Positions 5,924 through 11,581 of a stretch of 11,917 nt of DNA are shown in pieces. The notes beneath the pieces are model-generated. The model saw only the letters and a list, made by a program, of their open reading frames with translations. It ran no database searches and was not told where the DNA came from. The stretch's first letter is position 1. Each line of letters begins with the position of its first letter. The position numbers were made by a program, and so were the translations under genes. Origin of the DNA: Anaeromyxobacteraceae bacterium (lineage in GTDB: Bacteria > Myxococcota > Myxococcia > Myxococcales > Anaeromyxobacteraceae); NCBI GenBank assembly GCA_027349605.1, contig DAIEMM010000283.1, forward strand, positions 1 to 11,917. Direction: 5' to 3'.

Positions 5924-7474
5924 TCACGCCCTGGCAGGGACGGCAGGCAACTCCACCCGGAACGTCGATCCCTTGCCGAGCACGCTCGTGACCGTCAGGG
6001 TACCGGCGTGGGCCGCGACGATCGAATGGCTGATGGCGAGGCCCAGACCCATCCGCTTCCCGGCAGCGCTCCTTCGCATGAAGGGGTGGAAGATGTGCTC
6101 GAGCGCGGAAGGGACGATGCCGGCCCCGCGGTCGATCACGTCGATGCGCGCCATGCCGGGAGTGCCCGACCCGATCTGGACGGTGACCTTGCCACGGCCT
6201 CCCGGAGTCGTTGCCCTGGCCGCGTTGGTGACCAGGTTCACGATCACCTGCTCGATCTGGCCGGCAGAGGCGGAGACCTCCTGGTCGGCGAGGTTCTTGA
6301 TCTCGACGGTGGCCGCCTCGGTGACGCTGCGGGGCAGCCAGTGGATGGCCTGGCTCACCACGTCGAAGAGCCGCACCCCGATCCGCCCCGGGGCAGACTC
6401 CGCGTAGTTCGCCAGCTGCTTCACGATGCCCGTGAGCCCACGACCGTCTGCCTGTGCATCCTCCAGCGCCTTGATCATGTCGCCGACGACCTGGAGCGCC
6501 GTGTCCCGGTTGAACGGGCCGCCCTCCCGGAGTCGTTTCGCGGCCCCGCGTGCCAGGTCGAGGGCGATGCCCTGATCCTGGATGCTGCTGGTGAGTGGGC
6601 GCTCGAACCGGTGCGCGGCGCTCGCGGCCAGCGTGCCGATGGAGGCGCTGCGCGACGCCAGGGCGAGCTGCATCCTGAGGAAGTTGTTCTCGGTGATGTC
6701 CACGATCGCGCCGACGTGGCCGAGGACCGCACCGTCCGGATCGCGAAGCGCAGCGACGTGCCCCTGGATCAGGAGGACCCTCCCATCCGGTGGATGGAGG
6801 CGATACTCGCTGGCGAGCACGCCGCCCACTGCGAGGGCATGGGACCACTCGCGCTCGAGGCGCTCGCGATCCTCCGGGTGGACCGAATCCCTCCAATCGT
6901 CCCCCGGCTGCGCTCCCAGCAGGTTGCCCGCCACGGCGTTGAAGTAGACGCACCGACCATTCGCGTCCGCCTCGAAGATGCCCACCGGGGCTTCGCTGGC
7001 CAAGGCGCGAAAGCGGGCCTCGCTCCTCCGGAGCAGTCCCTTGCTCTCGACGTTGTCGAGCGCGATGGCCGCCTGGTCGGCGAAGGCGGAGAGGACCTCC
7101 TCGTCGTCCGCGGCATCCCCTCCCAGGGACGCCCTTCTGTAGACGGCGAGGATGCCCCGCAGGCCGGCCTTGCCGATCACCGGAGCGCCCACGAACCCGT
7201 CCTCGTCCTTCAGGCCGAGCCTGGAGCGGAAGTCGGCGTCGAGGTGCTCGGTGAGCGGAACCGCCATGTCCGCCGCCAGGACCGGATAGACCCCCGTCGA
7301 GCGGACCACCCGGGCGAGCCCGTCGTCCCCCGCGAGGAGGAGCAGGCACGCGGTGGCGCCGGTGATGTCCGCCGCGCGCTCCACCACCAGGCGCAGGATC
7401 TCGGCCTGGTCCTCCGCGCTCGCGATGGCGCGGTTGACGGCGAGCACCGCCTGGAATCGCTGGTGCTTTTCCAC
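5924..7474 (-). CDS. GAF-PAS histidine kinase with altered H-box, third gene of KaiC operon
   Basis: A 516-residue soluble protein. A GAF domain (about 8-142; VVERAADITGATACLLLL to FADQAAIALDNV) precedes a PAS (about 152-260; EAPVGIFEADANG, VHPEDRERLEREW, VDITENN). A HisKA helix follows (SRSASIGTLAASAAHRFERPL), then an ATPase domain with N box QVIVNLVTNAARA (409-421), G1 DRGAGI (448-453) and G2 GKRMGLGLAIS (472-482). The ATP site looks complete. The phospho-acceptor His288 is followed by Arg289 where most HisKA proteins have Glu or Asp, the acidic base used in phosphotransfer and phosphatase reactions. The GTG start at 7474 has a GAGGTGGG Shine-Dalgarno, and only three bases separate it from the stop of the KaiC-like gene, so the two are co-translated. 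It probably signals with the KaiC-like protein and the receiver of this operon. Confidence 0.9.
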   Translation of the reverse strand: MEKHQRFQAVLAVNRAIASAEDQAEILRLVVERAADITGATACLLLLAGDDGLARVVRSTGVYPVLAADMAVPLTEHLDADFRSRLGLKDEDGFVGAPVIGKAGLRGILAVYRRASLGGDAADDEEVLSAFADQAAIALDNVESKGLLRRSEARFRALASEAPVGIFEADANGRCVYFNAVAGNLLGAQPGDDWRDSVHPEDRERLEREWSHALAVGGVLASEYRLHPPDGRVLLIQGHVAALRDPDGAVLGHVGAIVDITENNFLRMQLALASRSASIGTLAASAAHRFERPLTSSIQDQGIALDLARGAAKRLREGGPFNRDTALQVVGDMIKALEDAQADGRGLTGIVKQLANYAESAPGRIGVRLFDVVSQAIHWLPRSVTEAATVEIKNLADQEVSASAGQIEQVIVNLVTNAARATTPGGRGKVTVQIGSGTPGMARIDVIDRGAGIVPSALEHIFHPFMRRSAAGKRMGLGLAISHSIVAAHAGTLTVTSVLGKGSTFRVELPAVPARA

Positions 7475-7477
7475 GGG

Positions 7478-8845
7478 TCAACCCACCTCGATCCCGTCCT
7501 CGGCGATCCGCAAGGCGTGACGCCGGCCGTCATGCCGGCTCCCGCGGCTCTTGATGATGCGGATGGTCCGGGTGAGGTCGTCCCCGAGCAGCATCTCCAG
7601 CACCAGGATGTTGTCGCTCATGTAGGAGACCTCGGAGCCGGTGAGCCCGCGCCCCGGGAGCATCCCCGCCGTCTCGAGCAGCAGCATGGCGGTGACGTTC
7701 CGTACCGCCAGCGCCTGGGTGAGCGAATAGAGGAAGTCGCGGTAGCGGAGCGCGTCTCGTGCCGACTTCTCCAGGTCGCTCACCGCGTCGATGACGACCC
7801 TGCGGATCCCGCCCCTCTCGATCCGCTGCACGATCTCGTGCGCCACCGCGTCGATCTGGAGCTCGACCGGGGACGTGTAGAAGTGGTCGATCGCCCCCTT
7901 GCGGAGCATCTGCTCGGGCTTCCACTGGAGGGAGGTCATCATGCGCGCTAGCTGGACGGGGCTCTCCTGGAAGCTCGCGAGGAGCCCCGGCTCCCCGTCC
8001 TCCACCCCGGCCTTGAGGAAGTGCAGCCCGATGGAGGTCTTGCCCGAGCCGGAGGGCCCGGCGACCAGCGTCCCCGTCCCGCGCAGCCATCCCGTGGCCA
8101 CCATCTCGTCCAGGTGGGCGATGCCGCTGCGGACCCGTTCCAGCCTGGGCTCGTAATCGGAGGGGAGGCCGGGCGTGACGAAGCGCCGGAACGCCTGGAG
8201 CCCGCCCCTGTCGAGGTGGAAGGGGTGCTCGCCGGGGAGCGACGCGCTCCCCCGCAGCTTCAGCACTCGCAGGAAGCGCTCGTCGCGGGTGCCGCGCTGG
8301 GTCCGCACCAGGTCGACGATTCCGTCGGCCACCGCGAACTCGGGAAGCGCGCTCAGCATCTCCGACGAGTACTCCCCCACCCAGAAGGTCGTCGTGTCGT
8401 AAGCGGAGAGCAGACCGCCGATGGCGTCGAGGGTCCTTCGCCAGGCGCTCCGGTCCGGCATGAGGTCCGCGAGCGCCTTGAACGAGTCGACCACCACGAT
8501 CTTCGGCCGGTACTGGGTGAGGAGCTCCTGGAAGCGCTCCGGGATGCGCTCCGGGTCGGTGAGCACGTTCTCGCCGATGTATTCGTAGACGATCTCGGTC
8601 CCGAGCTTCTCGGGCACCGTGAAACCGAACTCCTGGAGGAAGCCGACCAGCTTCTGCATCGGCTCCGAGAAGGTGGCCACGTAGAGGATGGGGCGCCCCG
8701 GAGAGGCGTTCGTGAAGCACATCTGCTCGGCCAGGATGGTCTTGCCCGTGCCCGGCGAGCCCATCAGGACGTGGATTCCGTTCGAGGGGAACCCGCCGCC
8801 CAGGATGGCGTCCAGCTCGTCGTTGCCTGTCTTGAGGCGGTTCAT
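7478..8845 (-). CDS. KaiC-like double-domain ATPase
   Basis: A 455-residue RecA/RadA-fold protein with two KaiC domains. Domain I has Walker A GSPGTGKT (29-36) and Walker B KIVVVD (115-120). Domain II has GPSGSGKT (263-270) and RRVVID (348-353). KaiC proteins form hexamers, hydrolyse ATP and in cyanobacteria autophosphorylate as the clock core. Where KaiC has paired catalytic glutamates after each Walker A, this protein shows FSE (Glu61) and FQE (Glu294), keeping one of each pair. At the KaiC phosphosite (S431/T432) the aligned motif reads SYMSDNI, so Ser407 is kept and Thr is Tyr408. The C-terminal RIIKSRGSRHD motif matches the KaiC KMRGSWHD stretch. Its ATG overlaps the receiver stop (ATGA) and the kinase follows by three bases. 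No KaiA or KaiB gene is nearby. The precise function is unknown. Confidence 0.9.
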   Translation of the reverse strand: MNRLKTGNDELDAILGGGFPSNGIHVLMGSPGTGKTILAEQMCFTNASPGRPILYVATFSEPMQKLVGFLQEFGFTVPEKLGTEIVYEYIGENVLTDPERIPERFQELLTQYRPKIVVVDSFKALADLMPDRSAWRRTLDAIGGLLSAYDTTTFWVGEYSSEMLSALPEFAVADGIVDLVRTQRGTRDERFLRVLKLRGSASLPGEHPFHLDRGGLQAFRRFVTPGLPSDYEPRLERVRSGIAHLDEMVATGWLRGTGTLVAGPSGSGKTSIGLHFLKAGVEDGEPGLLASFQESPVQLARMMTSLQWKPEQMLRKGAIDHFYTSPVELQIDAVAHEIVQRIERGGIRRVVIDAVSDLEKSARDALRYRDFLYSLTQALAVRNVTAMLLLETAGMLPGRGLTGSEVSYMSDNILVLEMLLGDDLTRTIRIIKSRGSRHDGRRHALRIAEDGIEVG

Positions 8846-9300
8846 GATCGGGCCTCGCTCCCTTTCCTCAGCAGCTCGTTCACGGTCTCGACCAGACGGG
8901 CGTCGTCGAGCGGCTTCTTGAGAAAGGCGTCGGCCCCGGCGTCGAGGGCGCGTCGCTCGGCGGAGAGGATGCTCAACACGAGGACCCGCACGTGCTTCAT
9001 GGCGGGGTCCGACCGGATGGTCCGGCAGACGCTCAAGCCGTCGAGCCCCGGGAGCAGGATCTCGGTGATCACGATGCGGGGCTTGAGGACGTGCGCTCTC
9101 TCCAGCCCCTGCACCCCGCCATCGGCGAACTCGACCGCGAAGCCAGCTTGCTCCAGGAAGAAGCGCTCCAGCTTCTTCACGTGCGGGTCCCGCTCGACGA
9201 CCAGGATGAGCGCATTGTCGGTGACGAATGATTGTGCCAAGGAGGTCCCCCCGCGGTCGGGCCGGGACGCGGAGTCTCTCCTCGCTCTCGGAGCCTTCAT
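8842..9300 (-). CDS. Receiver-only response regulator with Glu at the phospho-acceptor position
   Basis: A 152-residue protein, first gene of the KaiC operon. Residues 1-28 are basic and probably disordered. A single receiver domain fills about 30-147, with no output domain. The core reads LILVVERDP (acid pocket E36/D38 with an intervening Arg), PRIVITEILLPGLDGL, VLVLS (Ser110) and FLKKP (Lys129). The residue aligned with the phosphorylated Asp is Glu80. The Ser and Lys switch residues are kept, so the fold is probably intact, but aspartyl phosphorylation is not expected; Glu often imitates the phosphorylated state. The ATG at 9300 is supported by GGGAG at about -12 and lies directly after a CIRCE-like repeat. 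A TTG at codon 21 is a weaker alternative. The stop overlaps the KaiC-like start. Confidence 0.88.
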   Translation of the reverse strand: MKAPRARRDSASRPDRGGTSLAQSFVTDNALILVVERDPHVKKLERFFLEQAGFAVEFADGGVQGLERAHVLKPRIVITEILLPGLDGLSVCRTIRSDPAMKHVRVLVLSILSAERRALDAGADAFLKKPLDDARLVETVNELLRKGSEARS

Positions 9301-9301
9301 C

Positions 9302-9327
9302 TTAGCACTCCCACGCCGGAGTGCTGG
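9302..9327 (-). promoter_or_regulatory. CIRCE-like inverted repeat (possible HrcA operator)
   Basis: The plus strand reads TTAGCACTC, eight bases, then GAGTGCTGG. The CIRCE consensus is TTAGCACTC-N9-GAGTGCTAA; the left arm matches 9 of 9 and the right arm 7 of 9, but the spacer is one base short. The repeat starts two bases upstream of the receiver ATG and its inner arm contains the GGGAG ribosome binding site, so a bound repressor or an RNA hairpin would block expression of the whole three-gene operon. Confidence 0.5.
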
Positions 9328-9569
9328 CCCGTGGGGAGATCGCTTGTCACCGGGACAAGATGACGAGGGCGTCGTGCACCGGTGGATCGGCTCCACTGCG
9401 GCAGCGCGCGCCTCGGTCGCGCGGACCACTCTCGTCGTGCTGGTGGAGGACGGGATCCAGGCCGTCCAGGCGCCCCAAGAACGTTCGCGAACGGCCGTCT
9501 TGCCCTGCGCTCCCACGGGTGGGCCGAGACACGCGGAACCGCCGGCGACTCCCGTAGCCGTATTCACTC

Positions 9570-9608
9570 GTGGAAAACTTCCACCGGGCGGCCAGGGAAT
9601 TCCCCTGG
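9570..9608. repeat. Two adjacent inverted repeats upstream of the lipoprotein gene
   Basis: GTGGAA-AAC-TTCCAC (9570-9584) is a perfect 6-base dyad with a 3-base centre. Eight bases later CCAGGG-aattc-CCCTGG (9592-9608) is another 6-base dyad, containing the palindrome GGGAATTCCC. They lie about 105-145 bp before the lipoprotein ATG, where activator or repressor sites would be expected. Confidence 0.35.
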
Positions 9609-9646
9609 ACGGCCCGGCCCGGCGCCGCCGGCTGGAACCACGAACG

Positions 9647-9662
9647 CGGCACGGCCGATGCA
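9647..9662 (+). promoter_or_regulatory. Possible sigma54 (-24/-12) promoter
   Basis: CGGCACG-N4-ATGCA compares with the sigma54 consensus TGGCACG-N4-TTGCA. The GG and GC pairs are separated by the required 10 bases, and two positions differ. Transcription would start near 9674, leaving a leader of about 40 bases before the ATG at 9714. In DNA this rich in GC the match could be chance. Confidence 0.3.
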
Positions 9663-9713
9663 CATGGGCCGGACATTCCAAGCCGGCAACCACGCGCACG
9701 AGGAGAATCACCG

Positions 9714-10532
9714 ATGACCGATCGAAGCCGATACGTGATGGGGACTCTTGCAACCTTCTTCCTGGCCGCCGCCCTGGGCGGGTGCGGCAGCAGCTCGGCC
9801 GACGGAAGTGGCTCCACTTCCAATCCTCCCAACCCGCTGGGTGCCGGGCCGGCCCCCGTGTCGCTCGGCGGAGCGACCGACCTCGGTGGCGCCGGCGCTT
9901 ACGCGATCCTGGCGAAGTCCGGAGTCACCAACGCGATCGGCTCCTCGATCGGCGGCAACGTGGGCGTGAGTCCCGCCGCCGCCAGCTACATCACCGGCTT
10001 CGCGCTCGTGGCGGACGCCTCGAACACGTTCTCCACCTCGCCCTCCGTGGTCGGGAGCGTGTATGCCGCCGACTACGCGGTTCCCACCCCGGCCAACCTG
10101 ACCTCCGCGATCGCCCGGATGGAGACCGCGTACGCAGACGCAGCGGGGCGGACGTCGCCCAACTTCAACGAGCTGGGCAGTGGCTCCCTCGGAGGGCTCA
10201 CGCTCGTTCCCGGCCTGTACAAGTGGACGACCAGCGTGACCATTCCGACGGACACCACCCTCTCCGGCGGCGCTAACGACGTGTGGATCTTCCAGATCTC
10301 CGGGGACCTCACGGTCGCCGCCGCCAAGAGTGTCCTGATGGCAGGTGGCGCGCAGGCCAGGAACGTCTTCTGGCAGGTCGCCGGCCAGGCCACCCTGGGG
10401 ACGACCTCCCACTTCGAGGGAATCATCCTCTCCAGGACGGGTGTCACACTGAACACGAACGCGTCGATGAATGGCAGGGTGCTGGCACAGACCCTGGTCG
10501 CGCTGGACAACGACGTCCTCACCAGTCCGTGA
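9714..10532 (+). CDS. DUF3494 ice-binding-like lipoprotein
   Basis: A 272-residue protein. The ATG at 9714 has AGGAG at 9701-9705. Residues 5-24 form a lipoprotein signal with lipobox LGGC, and Cys24 would be lipidated. Residues 25-50 are a Ser/Gly/Pro linker. The rest is a full DUF3494 domain: LGGAGAYAILAKSGVTN (57-73), SSIGGNVGVSP (77-87), ITGF, NLTSAIARMETAYADAAGR (128-146), LTLVPGLYKW (162-171), DVWIFQISGDLT (189-200), ARNVFWQVAGQATLGTTSHFEGIILS (215-240) and MNGRVLAQ. This domain is a beta-solenoid known from ice-binding proteins, but many bacteria without cold exposure carry it and it may act as an adhesin or surface protein. Whether it binds ice cannot be judged from sequence. It is monocistronic and intact. 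Confidence 0.92.
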   Translation: MTDRSRYVMGTLATFFLAAALGGCGSSSADGSGSTSNPPNPLGAGPAPVSLGGATDLGGAGAYAILAKSGVTNAIGSSIGGNVGVSPAAASYITGFALVADASNTFSTSPSVVGSVYAADYAVPTPANLTSAIARMETAYADAAGRTSPNFNELGSGSLGGLTLVPGLYKWTTSVTIPTDTTLSGGANDVWIFQISGDLTVAAAKSVLMAGGAQARNVFWQVAGQATLGTTSHFEGIILSRTGVTLNTNASMNGRVLAQTLVALDNDVLTSP

Positions 10533-10665
10533 GCCGGCCCGGGGGCGCGAATCCCAGACTGAAGAACCCCGCCACCGGGACGACGGTGGGAATGGAGCCC
10601 CGACTGCTCGCTCCATCGGCTCTGCCTGTCGCGTCCGCTCCTCCCTCCGCCTCCCCACTTCCCGA

Positions 10666-10706
10666 AGGAAGAAGACAAGACCCGCCACCCCTTGCGGAGT
10701 GGCGGG
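10666..10706 (-). terminator. Rho-independent terminator on the minus strand
   Basis: CCCGCCAC (10681-10688) and GTGGCGGG (10699-10706) pair perfectly over 8 bp around a 10-base loop. Read on the minus strand the hairpin is followed by a pyrimidine tract, TCTTGTCTTCTTCC. It lies 28 bp downstream of the tRNA-Phe 3' fragment and is probably the original terminator of that tRNA gene. The plus strand has no T tract, so it is a poor terminator for the lipoprotein gene. Confidence 0.65.
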
Positions 10707-10734
10707 CCACGGATGTCCGAGCGTGTTGAAGAAG

Positions 10735-10776
10735 TGCCTGGACCCGGAATCGAAACAGGGACATGGGGATTTTCAG
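10735..10776 (-). tRNA. 3' fragment of tRNA-Phe(GAA), likely attachment-site remnant
   Basis: Read on the minus strand, the 42 bases match tRNA positions 32-73 one for one. CT then anticodon GAA and AA complete the anticodon loop, followed by the 3' anticodon stem strand TCCCC, a five-base variable loop ATGTC, a T arm with loop TTCGATT, acceptor strand TCCAGGC and discriminator A. Upstream of position 32 the sequence no longer fits: the 5' stem strand GGGGA is absent and there is no D arm. The G53-C61 pair is also lost (T at 53), showing decay. It cannot make a functional tRNA. A block from anticodon loop to 3' end is the usual identity segment left by tyrosine-integrase elements. Confidence 0.75.
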
Positions 10777-10921
10777 GCCTGGTACGGGTGTGGCCAAGGC
10801 CCCGGGATCCGCTGGAGAAACGGCGGAGGCGCGGGGCGGGTGAAGCACAATTGTGTCAGCCGGACGCGGGGAGCGGGGGGCAGCTGGACTTCGGGTTCGG
10901 GGACGCCCGATGAGCCCCGGG
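10777..10921. other. Non-coding junction to the right of the tRNA fragment
   Basis: I see no gene between the tRNA fragment and the antitoxin promoter. There is no 5' half of the tRNA and no obvious repeat. If the tRNA fragment is an attachment site, this is the first sequence of the inserted element. Confidence 0.4.
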
Positions 10922-10950
10922 GTGACGCGAGCGTCCGGTCGCACTATGCT
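10922..10950 (+). promoter_or_regulatory. Sigma70-type promoter of the toxin-antitoxin pair
   Basis: GTGACG (10922-10927) and TATGCT (10945-10950) are separated by 17 bases, near the TTGACA/TATAAT arrangement. The start point would fall around 10957, only about three bases before the antitoxin ATG, so the mRNA would be almost leaderless. No Shine-Dalgarno is visible. Confidence 0.5.
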
Positions 10951-10959
10951 TCCCCCGTC

Positions 10960-11226
10960 ATGAGCAACGCGGCCCGAAAGGATCTCCACGCCCTGGTGGA
11001 CGCGCTTCCCGCAAGCGAGGAGCAGGCGGCGAGGCGCTACCTGGAATACCTGCGGGATGCGAGCGATCCGTACGCCAGCCTCGACAGGGTCGACCCGTTC
11101 GTGGACATGTCCGACGACGAGCGTTCCAGGCTTCACGCCTCGCTCCAACGGGCCGAGGAGGAGATCGCGTCCGGCGATTCGATTTCGGCCGAGGATTTCG
11201 TTCGCGAGCTCCGAGCGGCGCGGTGA
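10960..11226 (+). CDS. RelB-like antitoxin
   Basis: An 88-residue acidic protein in front of a ParE/RelE-type toxin. Residues 5-31 (RKDLHALVDALPASEEQAARRYLEYL) form a helix pair like that in small DUF2281-type proteins. The C-terminal part (LHASLQRAEEEIASGDSISAEDFVRELRAAR, 59-88) has the pattern of antitoxin tails that wrap around the toxin. The stop overlaps the toxin start by four bases (GTGA), the usual translational coupling of type II systems. Such antitoxins neutralise the toxin and repress their own promoter. No clear DNA-binding motif is seen at the N-terminus. The antitoxin role rests mainly on position; the C-terminus is repeated in the remnant at 5835. Confidence 0.8.
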   Translation: MSNAARKDLHALVDALPASEEQAARRYLEYLRDASDPYASLDRVDPFVDMSDDERSRLHASLQRAEEEIASGDSISAEDFVRELRAAR

Positions 11227-11519
11227 AGGTCCGAATCTCGCGGACGGCGCGGCGGCAGATCGCCGCGCTGTCTGCCTGGTGGAACGAGAATCGCAGGTCG
11301 GCCCGTGTTCGCGTCGAGGATGCGGTCGACGCAGCGGTCGGCGCCATGGGGGAGCATCCGGGGCTTGGGCCTACCTACCTGCCGAACCCGAGGTACCGGA
11401 CATGGCGGCTCAAGGGCACGCCCTACGTCCTCTTCTACCGAATCGACGATGCTACGGGGACCATCTGGATCATGGTCGCGTGGAGCGCCATGAGGGGTAC
11501 GGGGCCCGAGTTGCCCTGA
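11223..11519 (+). CDS. ParE/RelE-family toxin
   Basis: A 98-residue basic protein with GTG start at 11223 inside the antitoxin stop. The pattern is that of the ParE branch of the RelE/ParE fold: ARRQIAALSAWW (9-20), a second helix with NRRSARVRVEDAVDAAVGAM (23-42), HPGLGPTY (45-52), then strands YRTWRLKGTPYVLFYRID (58-75) and IWIMVAWSAMRG (81-92). ParE toxins poison gyrase and RelE toxins cut mRNA on the ribosome; the sequence favours ParE-like, but the target cannot be decided. The length is typical and no damage is visible, unlike the broken relative at 5835. Confidence 0.87.
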   Translation: MKVRISRTARRQIAALSAWWNENRRSARVRVEDAVDAAVGAMGEHPGLGPTYLPNPRYRTWRLKGTPYVLFYRIDDATGTIWIMVAWSAMRGTGPELP

Positions 11520-11530
11520 GGTGACGCCTG

Positions 11531-11546
11531 ATGTGCCACGGCACAT
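11531..11546. repeat. Palindrome between toxin and XRE gene
   Basis: ATGTGCC-AC-GGCACAT is a perfect 7-base dyad with a two-base centre. It starts 11 bases after the toxin stop and lies 36 bases before the XRE reading frame. It could be the operator of the XRE protein or a small hairpin. Confidence 0.4.
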
Positions 11547-11581
11547 ATTGATGCCCGGGCGCCATCACCCTCGAGGTCGCC

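Larger units (their letters stand above)
9328..9713. other. Gene-free regulatory stretch between divergent genes
   Basis: I find no credible coding sequence here on either strand; open frames lack codon bias and any family pattern. It separates the divergent KaiC operon and the DUF3494 lipoprotein gene. It holds two short inverted repeats (9570-9584 and 9592-9608) and a possible sigma54-type promoter (9647-9662), listed separately. Confidence 0.6.

Noticed and set aside
6008..7951. Long plus-strand open frame opposite the kinase and KaiC-like genes
   Set aside because: It is the antisense of two clearly recognisable genes; its translation is rich in Arg, Gly, His and Pro and has no family pattern. 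Long shadows are expected at this GC content.
9301..9753. Upstream extension of the receiver reading frame on the minus strand
   Set aside because: No protein-like pattern upstream of the ATG at 9300, which has a ribosome binding site; the extension would cross the CIRCE-like repeat and the lipoprotein gene start.
8021..10276. Very long plus-strand open frame across the KaiC operon and the DUF3494 gene
   Set aside because: It runs antisense to the KaiC-like and receiver genes and out of frame through the lipoprotein gene. Codon bias follows the other frames.
10681..10706. Terminator of the DUF3494 lipoprotein gene
   Set aside because: The hairpin is good, but the T tract is only on the minus-strand side, so it fits the tRNA fragment better.
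10735..10776. Functional tRNA-Phe
   Set aside because: The 5' half (acceptor strand, D arm and 5' anticodon stem) is absent and one T-stem pair is broken.
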